This document shows positions 1-7,140 of a DNA stretch of 64,000 nt, piece by piece. The translations under genes and the position numbers were made by a program. Source of the stretch: Paenibacillus foliorum (lineage in GTDB: Bacteria > Bacillota > Bacilli > Paenibacillales > NBRC-103111); NCBI RefSeq assembly GCF_013141765.1, contig NZ_WHOD01000087.1:124001-188000 (forward strand), written 5' to 3'. The notes under the pieces were generated by a model that did not search any database, was not told the DNA's origin, and saw only the letters and a program-made list of their open reading frames with translations. Numbering within the stretch: position 1 is the stretch's first letter; each line of letters opens with the position of its first letter.

Positions 1-215
1 GGCTTGTGAATGGAGGGCACGCAAAGGTTTCTTCCAAGCGGGGAACCATTCGGCTCAAGGTCAAATTCTCACAAAAAATTAGACCAGACACTGTATTTGT
101 CGCATTTCACTGGGGCAATGATCAATGCATCAACCGTTTGACAAATCCGGCATTGGATCCGACCTGCAAAATGCCGGAGTTCAAAGTATGCGCGGTGCAG
201 ATCAACCCTTCATAA
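1..215 (+). CDS. Molybdopterin oxidoreductase, C-terminal end (partial; probably assimilatory nitrate reductase catalytic subunit)
   Basis: Only the last ~70 residues are inside the window; the frame is open to the left edge, so the GTG at position 6 is not a real start. The visible part is the end of a molybdopterin-dinucleotide-binding domain: a VSSKRGTIRLKVKF stretch, then FHWGNDQCINRLTNPALDP, then a PEFKVCAVQI tail. The pattern (SxRG, FHWG, N.LTN.ALDP, P.FK.CAV) is typical of the catalytic subunits of assimilatory nitrate reductases and related formate dehydrogenases. The nitrate reductase choice is inference from that tail alone; the Fe-S and Mo-ligand regions lie outside the window. Confidence 0.75.
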   Translation, partial: LVNGGHAKVSSKRGTIRLKVKFSQKIRPDTVFVAFHWGNDQCINRLTNPALDPTCKMPEFKVCAVQINPS

Positions 216-332
216 GGTATGTTGAACGGTGGGGTTCAATTCGTAAGCGGGTATTTCTGCTTGCGAATTTGACGTTTATGTTGGTTTTGAGGCAAATAGA
301 GTTTCAAAAAGACTTGAAATGAGGTGTACATC

Positions 333-1382
333 ATGAAGCAATGGATCAAGACGATAGGTACAGGTAAAGTAGGCTCGAGAAACCTTACCTATGATGAAGC
401 GGTAGCAGCAGCTCACACGATCGCCCGAGGAGAATCGACGGATGCTCAAACAGCGGCATTTTTAATGGCTATGCGGATGAAGGGTGAAGCAGATGAAGAA
501 ATGATGGGCTTTATTGATGTTTTTCGAAAATATTCATTACCTTACCGTTCATTCTCAAACTCTCTTAATTGTGCTGGACCATATGATGGGCGGCACTATT
601 TTCCTATAACCATTCCTGTCAGTCTGGTCATTGCTTCTGTTGGTTTTCCGCAGGTGCTGCATGGCAGCGAATCTCTGCCTCCCAAGCTGGGCTTATCCTT
701 AAAGGAGCTTCTTGAGGGATTAGGTATACAAGTAGAGCTGGAAGCCAGGGAATGGGAGAAAATCTTTTTGAGCCTTAATATCGGCTTTATTTGGACAGAT
801 CTGATTTGTCCGCCTTTTGGGCGTGTTCGCTCCGTACGTGAGCAGATGGGACTGAGAACTTTTTTTAATACAGTAGAAAAGGTTATTAATCCGATTCACT
901 CACAGAATATTATCATTGGTGTCAATCATAAAACGGCAATGAATCATTTGATTCAGCTACTTCCGAAATCCGGCTTTGATACAGCATACATTGTACAGGG
1001 GATCGAAGGCTCAGAGGATTTACCGATTTATAAAATAAGCTTGATCCGTAAGGTTACGGCATGGGGGGATGAATCTAACAGTATCGATCCTGCGACCTTT
1101 GGTTTTCGTGGGGATCCACTGGAAAAATGCACGAAGGAGGAGCAGTTAAGGCTGCTGGCCCAGGTAATTGCCGGGGACGACTCTGCTGAGGTGCGCAATG
1201 AACGGGAGCATGTTATTTTTAATGCAGGCCTGAGATTGTACTGGTTTGATAAGGTGGGATCCTATGAAGAGGGCTTCCAGTTGGCACGTTCTCTGCTTCA
1301 GCGTAAAGAAGCTCAGAAGATGCTGGACAAATGGCGGGAGCTAAGCAATAAAAGCGAATTTCGTCCGCGACAGGCGAATTAG
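333..1382 (+). CDS. TrpD-like glycosyltransferase family 3 protein (anthranilate phosphoribosyltransferase homologue)
   Basis: The protein has 349 residues from the ATG at 333, which has a GAGGTG ribosome site at 321-326. A GTG further upstream at 324 lies inside that site and was not used. The N-terminus has the helical TrpD fold pattern (TYDEAVAAAHTIARGESTDAQTAAF then LMAMRMKGE), followed by a C-terminal phosphoribosyltransferase-like part with VLHGSESLPPK. The canonical TrpD PRPP loop GTGGD is absent; the corresponding place reads CAGPYDGRHYF. It therefore probably belongs to the TrpD2/YbiB-like branch rather than being a working tryptophan-biosynthesis enzyme; no other trp gene is near. 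It follows the nitrate-reductase-like gene by ~115 bp and ends in a terminator. The substrate is unknown. Confidence 0.75.
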   Translation: MKQWIKTIGTGKVGSRNLTYDEAVAAAHTIARGESTDAQTAAFLMAMRMKGEADEEMMGFIDVFRKYSLPYRSFSNSLNCAGPYDGRHYFPITIPVSLVIASVGFPQVLHGSESLPPKLGLSLKELLEGLGIQVELEAREWEKIFLSLNIGFIWTDLICPPFGRVRSVREQMGLRTFFNTVEKVINPIHSQNIIIGVNHKTAMNHLIQLLPKSGFDTAYIVQGIEGSEDLPIYKISLIRKVTAWGDESNSIDPATFGFRGDPLEKCTKEEQLRLLAQVIAGDDSAEVRNEREHVIFNAGLRLYWFDKVGSYEEGFQLARSLLQRKEAQKMLDKWRELSNKSEFRPRQAN

Positions 1383-1453
1383 AATTAGCCCGCAAACAAG
1401 GGAAACTGAACTGAAGTGTGGGGGAAGTGTGAAATCAGAATGAATTTCAATCC

Positions 1454-1486
1454 AAAAACCGTAGGGATTCATTCCTACGGTTTTTT
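1454..1486 (+). terminator. Rho-independent terminator after the TrpD-like gene
   Basis: A hairpin with arms AACCGTAGG and CCTACGGTT around a short loop is followed by a T-run. Because the 5' side is preceded by A residues, it could also act on the minus strand for the convergent Nudix gene. Confidence 0.85.
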
Positions 1487-1543
1487 AGAGATTATAGAGA
1501 AGGTAATTGCCAAGGACGCTCAGGACGTTGGTAACTGAATGAG

Positions 1544-2047
1544 TTATACGGTGTTTGGGTCACTCAAGGCAGTCCAATGAACGGTGGGTTTAGCTGTATC
1601 GGTAAATCCTGCTGTTCCTACCCAAACATGGGGAGCGGGACCGATCTGTAAATAATGTTCCAGCAAGCGGTGAAAAATAAAGGGGATCTCGCGATGCAAC
1701 ACCTGCTCTCGAGGAATCCAATGGAGCACGCCTTCATCGGTTTGCAAAACATCTCTTCTTGTTGTGTGACCAGAGTAAATAAACTGCTGACGTACCTCCT
1801 GCTGATTGATACGAATTAGGATATATCTCAAACGCAAATCCGAAATTTCAGATTCACTCAAACCCGTTTCCTCATAGATTTCTCTTAGACAGGTGGTGCG
1901 GGGGTCATTTAGCTCCTCTGGTTCCATATGGCCGCCTACAGCAGCCCACATTCCAGGATTTAAAGTGCGGCTAAGCGATCTTTTCATCATTAACAAATCA
2001 TTGCCGTTAAAAAGCATTGCAGTAGCGATCATGCGTGTTCGGAACAA
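1544..2047 (-). CDS. Nudix hydrolase
   Basis: The protein has 167 residues and starts at a TTG (2047) preceded on the minus strand by GGAGAG at a good distance. A Nudix fold is shown by GMWAAVGGHMEPEE followed by CLREIYEETGL, i.e. the GX5EX7REUXEEXGU box with a few extra residues between the first glutamate and the RE pair. Such enzymes hydrolyse nucleoside-diphosphate derivatives (8-oxo-dGTP, NDP-sugars and others); the EETGL part gives the Mg-binding glutamates. The substrate cannot be read from the sequence. It runs convergently to the TrpD-like gene and divergently from the amino-acid operon. A YjhB/MutT-type housecleaning role is possible but unproven. Confidence 0.85.
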   Translation of the reverse strand: MFRTRMIATAMLFNGNDLLMMKRSLSRTLNPGMWAAVGGHMEPEELNDPRTTCLREIYEETGLSESEISDLRLRYILIRINQQEVRQQFIYSGHTTRRDVLQTDEGVLHWIPREQVLHREIPFIFHRLLEHYLQIGPAPHVWVGTAGFTDTAKPTVHWTALSDPNTV

Positions 2048-2196
2048 GCGTATTCTCTCCTTTTCTGTATAGAGCGGTTTTACGGTTCCTGCCCATGCTC
2101 GGTGTTCTTTTCCAACTGTATCATGGATAAGTTCGGCTTGGATAGCGTACAGTTGTGGAAATTTGATGACACCTGTGCTGACCTGTAAATAGCCTA

Positions 2197-2225
2197 TTGC
2201 CGTATTGCATTCTTTTCGATATAAT
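2197..2225 (+). promoter_or_regulatory. SigA-type promoter of the ACT-hom-thrB-pheA-ilvE operon
   Basis: TTGCCG (2197-2202) and TATAAT (2220-2225) are separated by 17 bp, ending ~45 bp before the first gene. No T-box or other leader fits in the short 5' region. Confidence 0.65.
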
Positions 2226-2270
2226 GTCCACTAGGTAGAAACATTCGTCTTTCTAGAGAGGACTGTCACA

Positions 2271-2744
2271 GTGCTGGATAAAAAAGCAGCAGAGATCAAG
2301 CCTAATGGTCATGAACGTTACTATTTGGTTCGGGAGGATATCTTGCCTGAAGCACTGGTTAAAACTGTCCATGCAAAGGAACTGCTAGCCCGTGGTGAAG
2401 TGAAAACCATTCATGAAGCGGTCGAACAGGTGGAATTGAGTCGAAGTGCCTTTTACAAATATAAAGAAGGTATTTTTCCACTAAGTAAGCTTGACCGGGA
2501 GCGGATTGTGACTATCTCGATGGATCTGGAGCACCGATCTGGCATTTTATCCAGAGTGTTAGCGATGATTGCTGGGCTCGAGGGGAACGTTCTGACGATT
2601 CATCAAACCATTCCGCTCCAAGGTGTGGCGAATGTAGTCATTTCTGTGGAAACTTCGCAAATGGGTGAGAATGTGTCTTTCTTACTGGACCGTTTGCATG
2701 ATCAGGACGGTGTAAGCAGAGCTACATTGGTCGGTCAAGGATAG
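2271..2744 (+). CDS. pheB: ACT-domain protein (PheB/UPF0735 family)
   Basis: The protein has 157 residues from a GTG start with a GAGAGG site upstream. The N-terminal ~70 residues include a putative helix-turn-helix-like stretch (TIHEAVEQVELSRSAFYKYK). The C-terminal half is an ACT domain beginning at ~residue 82 (TISMDLEHRSGILSRVLAMI) and ending with a conserved DGV pattern. ACT domains bind amino acids. In B. subtilis the homologue lies beside pheA and was named PheB, but it is not a proven chorismate mutase. Here it is first in an operon for threonine, methionine and phenylalanine synthesis, so a role as an amino-acid-sensing regulator is plausible. This is inference from domain and context. 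Confidence 0.85.
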   Translation: MLDKKAAEIKPNGHERYYLVREDILPEALVKTVHAKELLARGEVKTIHEAVEQVELSRSAFYKYKEGIFPLSKLDRERIVTISMDLEHRSGILSRVLAMIAGLEGNVLTIHQTIPLQGVANVVISVETSQMGENVSFLLDRLHDQDGVSRATLVGQG

Positions 2745-2767
2745 TAAAAATTAGAGGGGGAACCTAT

Positions 2768-4054
2768 ATGAAACCTATAAGAGTGGGATTACTAGGACTT
2801 GGTACTGTTGGAACGGGTGTAGTAAGAATTGTGGAAGGTCATCAGCAGGATTTGCTCAGTCAGACGGGCGCTGCAATTGAAATTGCGAAAATTTTGGTTC
2901 AGGATAAAAGCAAGGCGAGAAACATTTCCGTTTCTGCTGATGTACTGACTGAGAATCCGTGGGATGTTATTGAAAATCCTGAAATAGATATCGTTGTGGA
3001 AGTGATGGGCGGCATAGATCTGGCCAAAAAGTACATGCTGGAAGCTTTGGACAGAGGCAAGCATATAGTAACGGCTAATAAAGATTTAATGGCGCTGCAT
3101 GGTCAGGAAATATTGGCTAAAGCTGCTGAAAAGGGCTGCGATGTTTTCTATGAAGCTAGTGTAGCTGGTGGAATTCCTATTATCCGCACATTGGTTGAAG
3201 GATTCTCTTCAGATCGTATTACTAAAATTATGGGAATCGTAAATGGGACAACGAACTATATTTTGTCGAAAATGAGTCAAGAGGGCGCTGCCTATGATGA
3301 CGTGCTGAAGGAGGCCCAACAGCTTGGCTATGCGGAGTCTGATCCGACTTCGGATGTGGAGGGCTTTGATGCTGCGCGCAAAATGACGATTCTTGGAACA
3401 CTTGGCTTCCACGCCAACGTATCTCTAAGTGATGTAACAGTTAAAGGCATTAGTCAAGTAACGAAAGAGGATATCACTTATGGCAAACGTTTGGGCTATG
3501 AAGTGAAGCTGCTTGGCATCGCAGAGCGTAATGACGAGCACATCAGTATCAGCGTACAGCCTACAATGGTGAAAACTTCTCATCCATTAGCATCCGTGAA
3601 TGGTGTTTACAATGCAGTTTATGTATACGGCGAAGCCGTGGGCGAGACTATGTTCTACGGTCCAGGCGCAGGTGAAATGCCTACTGCAACTTCGATTGTA
3701 GCTGACTTGGTAGCGGTAGTACGCAATCTGAAGCTGGGTATTAACGGTCAGCGCGGATTTGCACCTTACAAGGAAAAGAAATTGAAGACGGATGAGCAAA
3801 TCGCTTCGAAAAACTTCATTTTGCTTCATGTAGCAGATAAAGCAGGCGTGCTTGCACAAATTACACAAGTGTTTGCTCAGCATGAGGTGAGCTTGGAATC
3901 TGTGCTGCAGCATCCGAACTCTTTGAATCCAAATGCTGAAATTATCATCATTACCCATGATGCGAACCAAGCTTCAATGAAAAAAGTGTTACATCAATTC
4001 GAAGCGATGGACGTAGTTCACGCCATCAAGAGTGTATACCGAGTGGAAGGTTAA
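2768..4054 (+). CDS. hom: Homoserine dehydrogenase
   Basis: The protein has 428 residues, the usual length for the monofunctional enzyme. It reduces aspartate semialdehyde to homoserine with NAD(P)H, feeding threonine and methionine. The N-terminus holds the Rossmann dinucleotide loop (GLLGLGTVGTGV, ~residues 8-19). The catalytic domain shows ANKDLMA, ASVAGGIPIIRTL and GIVNGTTNYILS (~residues 96-175), then the conserved DPTSDVEGFDAARK region with the catalytic lysine. A C-terminal ACT domain (from ~residue 350, NFILLHVADKAGVLAQITQ) fits feedback control by threonine. The ATG has an AGGGGG site. The gene follows the ACT protein by 23 bp and is followed by thrB. Confidence 0.97.
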   Translation: MKPIRVGLLGLGTVGTGVVRIVEGHQQDLLSQTGAAIEIAKILVQDKSKARNISVSADVLTENPWDVIENPEIDIVVEVMGGIDLAKKYMLEALDRGKHIVTANKDLMALHGQEILAKAAEKGCDVFYEASVAGGIPIIRTLVEGFSSDRITKIMGIVNGTTNYILSKMSQEGAAYDDVLKEAQQLGYAESDPTSDVEGFDAARKMTILGTLGFHANVSLSDVTVKGISQVTKEDITYGKRLGYEVKLLGIAERNDEHISISVQPTMVKTSHPLASVNGVYNAVYVYGEAVGETMFYGPGAGEMPTATSIVADLVAVVRNLKLGINGQRGFAPYKEKKLKTDEQIASKNFILLHVADKAGVLAQITQVFAQHEVSLESVLQHPNSLNPNAEIIIITHDANQASMKKVLHQFEAMDVVHAIKSVYRVEG

Positions 4055-4107
4055 AATAATAATTTGTGAAAGCCATTCAAAAGCTGCAGGGCTAAAGGAG
4101 TCGTAAG

Positions 4108-5082
4108 ATGGAGATAGGCAGTAGAAAAGTACGCGTCAAAGTGCCGGGAAGTACTGCGAATCTAGGACCGGGATTTGATACGCTTGGAATGGCACTGGAT
4201 TTATATGCATGGATAGAAATGAGCGAAGCTGCGGCAACGAAGATTCATCTGATCGGCGATCAGATGAAAGGGATACCGACGGATAAATCGAATTTGATTT
4301 ACGAAGTGGCTCAAATGGTGTTTGAAAAGGCAGGAGTCCTGATTCCAGAGCTGGAAATCTCAATGTACAGCGATATCCCGCTGACAAGGGGGCTTGGCAG
4401 CAGCGCGGCGGCCATCGTAGGTGGTTTGGCCGCTGCCAATGCGCTCATCGGCAGTCCTTTGTCCGATGACACTCTGTTTCAAATGGCGACGGCGCTGGAG
4501 CAGCACCCCGATAATGTCGGTGCATCGCTATATGGCGGTCTTGTCGTCGCCTTCTGGGATGGCGAGCGCGCGGAGCATATCCGCGTCGAGCCTGATGACA
4601 GGCTGGAAGTGTTGGTGGCGATACCCCACTTCCAGCTGTCGACGGAGAAAGCGCGGCACGTGCTGCCGCGCGAGCAGAGCTTGGCGAATGCCGTTTACAA
4701 CGTCGGGCATTCATCCGTGCTGGTAGCCGCCCTTTGCACCGGGCGGCTCGACATGATCCCGCGCGCGATGAAAGATGCGCTGCATCAGCCTTACCGAGCC
4801 CCGCTAGTGCCAGGGCTCAGCAAGATTCTCGCCGAGGCGACGGAGCACGGCGCGCTCGGCGTTGCCTTGAGTGGCGCGGGGCCGACGATGCTCGCACTCG
4901 TTGATCGTGACAGCTCCCGCAAGGCGGAGCTGGAGCAGTTCCTGCAGGGCACGCTTCGCGGCGAGCAGATCGAAGCAACGCTGCTGTGGTTGAAGCCGGC
5001 GAGCAGTGGCGTTCAGGTGTTGACACACTTTGATGAAAGGTGTACATTATTCGAAAACATCAAAGGAGAGGTCCGAGGATGA
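4108..5082 (+). CDS. thrB: Homoserine kinase
   Basis: The protein has 324 residues and is a GHMP kinase that phosphorylates homoserine for threonine synthesis. The start is supported by AAAGGAG. KVPGSTANLGPGFDTLGMAL at the N-terminus and the ATP loop PLTRGLGSSAAA (~residues 91-102) are diagnostic, and GALGVALSGAGPTM near residue 250 is the third GHMP motif. The stop overlaps the pheA start (ATGA), suggesting translational coupling. The composition is split: the first ~330 bp are ordinary for the window, while about 4440-5000 is very GC-rich with GCG/CGC-type codons (e.g. 43 of 60 bases G/C at 4801-4860 against 25 of 60 at 4261-4320). Threonine synthase (thrC) is not in this operon. Confidence 0.96.
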   Translation: MEIGSRKVRVKVPGSTANLGPGFDTLGMALDLYAWIEMSEAAATKIHLIGDQMKGIPTDKSNLIYEVAQMVFEKAGVLIPELEISMYSDIPLTRGLGSSAAAIVGGLAAANALIGSPLSDDTLFQMATALEQHPDNVGASLYGGLVVAFWDGERAEHIRVEPDDRLEVLVAIPHFQLSTEKARHVLPREQSLANAVYNVGHSSVLVAALCTGRLDMIPRAMKDALHQPYRAPLVPGLSKILAEATEHGALGVALSGAGPTMLALVDRDSSRKAELEQFLQGTLRGEQIEATLLWLKPASSGVQVLTHFDERCTLFENIKGEVRG

Positions 5083-5957
5083 AGCGAATCGCGCTTTTGG
5101 GACCAGGTACATTCACCGAAGAATCAGCACATCATTTTCTAGGAACAGAAGCTTTCGAGTATGTTAACTGCAGCCTGATTGACGATGTATTTATGTCGAC
5201 AGTAAGCGGTAAAAGCGATTACAGCGTCATTCCGATTGAAAATACGTTCGATGGCTCTGTCAGATTGCATTTGGATTGGCTGGCCAATGAAGTGGATGTT
5301 CCTATGCAGGCGGAATGGGTATACCCTATCTCAATCAGTCTTCATGGGATTCAGCCGCTGGGCGAAGCATTAGAGACAGATTGCCGCAGTTTGTCCAAGG
5401 TCGTGTCGCATAGCGTTACTATGTCACAGTGCCGACAGTTTTTGCAGCGTTATTTACCGCATGTTGAGCTGGAGCAGGTAGGCAGCAATGGGGAAGCCGC
5501 TAGGCTTGTAAAGGAATTGGGACGGCCGGATGTGGCCGCACTGTCGCCATTATCTGCTGGAGCCTTGTACGGATTGAACACTTGGGCGCAGGATGTGCAG
5601 GACCATCAAAATAATCATACAAGGTTTGTTCTCATAGGCCACGAGCCGATTCAACTGAAAGGACAGCCCCTTGCAATCAAGACGACTATTTTGGTAACTC
5701 TGCCGGATGATTATCCAGGGGCGCTGCATCAGATGCTGTCAGCTTTTGCATGGCGTCGTATTAATTTATCCAAAATCGAGTCAAGACCTACGAAAAAGAA
5801 GTTAGGCACTTATTATTTCTTTATTGATATTGAGGCTTCCATGGATTCTGTTTTGCTCCCGGCAGCTCTTCAAGAAATTGAAGCGATTGGTTGTCAGGTT
5901 CGTATATTAGGCTGCTATCCCACTTATTCTTTTGAACCCACACATCCGGAGGTGTAA
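5079..5957 (+). CDS. pheA: Prephenate dehydratase
   Basis: The protein has 292 residues and converts prephenate to phenylpyruvate for phenylalanine. The chosen ATG at 5079 overlaps the thrB stop; upstream in-frame codons lie inside thrB. The catalytic domain opens with IALLGPGTFTEESAHHF. It contains IPIENTFDGSV (substrate-binding) and NNHTRFVLIG with the catalytic TRF triad (~residues 185-190). A C-terminal ACT domain follows (from ~residue 205), with KIESRPTKKKLGTYYFFID; the ESRP motif is known to bind phenylalanine for feedback inhibition. No chorismate mutase domain is fused. It is followed after 8 bp by ilvE, which could provide the final transamination. Confidence 0.96.
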   Translation: MKRIALLGPGTFTEESAHHFLGTEAFEYVNCSLIDDVFMSTVSGKSDYSVIPIENTFDGSVRLHLDWLANEVDVPMQAEWVYPISISLHGIQPLGEALETDCRSLSKVVSHSVTMSQCRQFLQRYLPHVELEQVGSNGEAARLVKELGRPDVAALSPLSAGALYGLNTWAQDVQDHQNNHTRFVLIGHEPIQLKGQPLAIKTTILVTLPDDYPGALHQMLSAFAWRRINLSKIESRPTKKKLGTYYFFIDIEASMDSVLLPAALQEIEAIGCQVRILGCYPTYSFEPTHPEV

Positions 5958-5965
5958 TAAGTTAT

Positions 5966-6844
5966 ATGGCACAAGTCATTTACTTAAACGGCAAGTACGT
6001 GAGCAAGGAAGATGCACAGATTTCTGTCTATGATCACGGATTTTTGTACGGTGATGGGATTTTTGAAGGGATTCGGATTTATAACGGCAACATTTTTAAA
6101 TCCAGGGAGCATTTAGACCGCTTATACGATTCAGCCAAATCGATCATGCTTGATATTCCATTAAAGCAAAGCGAAATGCAGGAAGTGCTTAACGAAACTA
6201 TCCGCCGCAACGAGCTGCGCGACGGCTACATACGTCTTGTGGTGTCACGTGGACCTGGTGACCTGGGCTTGGACCCACGTCGTTCGCCCAAAGCGAATAT
6301 CATTATTATTGTAGAGCAGTTGTCGATTTATCCGGAAGAAGCTTATATCAACGGGCTAAAAACCGTATCGGTATCAACGCGCCGTAATGTGCCGGACGCG
6401 TTAAATCCGAAGATCAAATCGTTAAACTATTTGAACAATATTTTGGTGAAAATTCAAGCAAATCTAGCTGGGGTTGGCGAAGCGATTATGTTGAACTCTC
6501 AGGGGTATGTGGCTGAGGGTTCATCAGATAACATCTTTATTATTAAAAGAGGTGTTATTTTCACCCCTCCATGCTACTGTGGTGCATTGGAAGGCATCAC
6601 ACGTGCAGCCATCATTGAAATCAGTGATAAGCTTGGATATAAAGTTAAAGAAGAGCCGTTTACGCTTCATGATGTTTATGTGGCGGATGAAGTATTCTTC
6701 ACCGGAACAGCAGCTGAGGTTATTGCAGTCCGTGAGGTTGATGCAAGAACAATCGGCGAAGGCAAAGCAGGTCCGATCACAATGAATTTACTGAAAGAGT
6801 TCCGCAAGTTAGTTGAAATCGATGGTGTCAAGGTTTACGAATAA
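5966..6844 (+). CDS. ilvE: Branched-chain amino-acid aminotransferase (class IV)
   Basis: The protein has 292 residues and is a fold-type IV PLP enzyme. YDHGFLYGDGIFEGIR (~residues 23-38) is the class IV start pattern. NPKIKSLNYLNNIL carries the PLP lysine (~residue 155), and AEGSSDNIFI and FFTGTAAEVIAVREVD are the later motifs. It interconverts branched-chain 2-oxo acids and amino acids with glutamate. D-amino-acid transaminase and aminodeoxychorismate lyase share the fold, but the ARRNVPDALNPKIKSLNY-like region and length favour IlvE. It is last in the operon, 8 bp after pheA, with a strong terminator behind it. The context suggests it may also serve phenylalanine synthesis (inference). Confidence 0.9.
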   Translation: MAQVIYLNGKYVSKEDAQISVYDHGFLYGDGIFEGIRIYNGNIFKSREHLDRLYDSAKSIMLDIPLKQSEMQEVLNETIRRNELRDGYIRLVVSRGPGDLGLDPRRSPKANIIIIVEQLSIYPEEAYINGLKTVSVSTRRNVPDALNPKIKSLNYLNNILVKIQANLAGVGEAIMLNSQGYVAEGSSDNIFIIKRGVIFTPPCYCGALEGITRAAIIEISDKLGYKVKEEPFTLHDVYVADEVFFTGTAAEVIAVREVDARTIGEGKAGPITMNLLKEFRKLVEIDGVKVYE

Positions 6845-6865
6845 TTAAGCTCCCATTTTCAGGAA

Positions 6866-6905
6866 GAACCTGCGTACGAGGTACTGGTACGCAGGTTCTT
6901 TTTGC
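6866..6905 (+). terminator. Terminator of the hom-thrB-pheA-ilvE operon
   Basis: A 12-bp stem (GAACCTGCGTAC / GTACGCAGGTTC) with a 9-base loop is followed by TTTTTG. The rest of the ~235 bp up to the LysM gene shows no further gene; I could not fix a promoter there. Confidence 0.95.
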
Positions 6906-7140
6906 ATTTTTTTCTCAATTCATGGTCAAATGCCCACCTTCCTGCATAAACTGTAATGTCATTTTGTTTTGGTGCATGTGATAGGGATACTGATGCCGAT
7001 TTACTAAGGCAGAACCAGAAGTATTGTGGTGATTCCATATCCATGCAAACGAAGCGTATGTTTGTCGAGAGGCCATTCTGGAAAGCCTTGGATTCAGGTG
7101 GACGGAGGGTATCTTACGAAAAACCGAAGGAGGTTATGCA

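Noticed and set aside
3587-3970. Minus-strand ORF of 127 codons inside hom
   Set aside because: Lies opposite the conserved catalytic and ACT regions of homoserine dehydrogenase, with no ribosome site or family pattern.
4445-5047. Several minus-strand and alternate-frame ORFs inside thrB
   Set aside because: They are Arg/Ala/Pro-rich products of the GC-rich patch, lack ribosome sites and overlap a well-conserved kinase.
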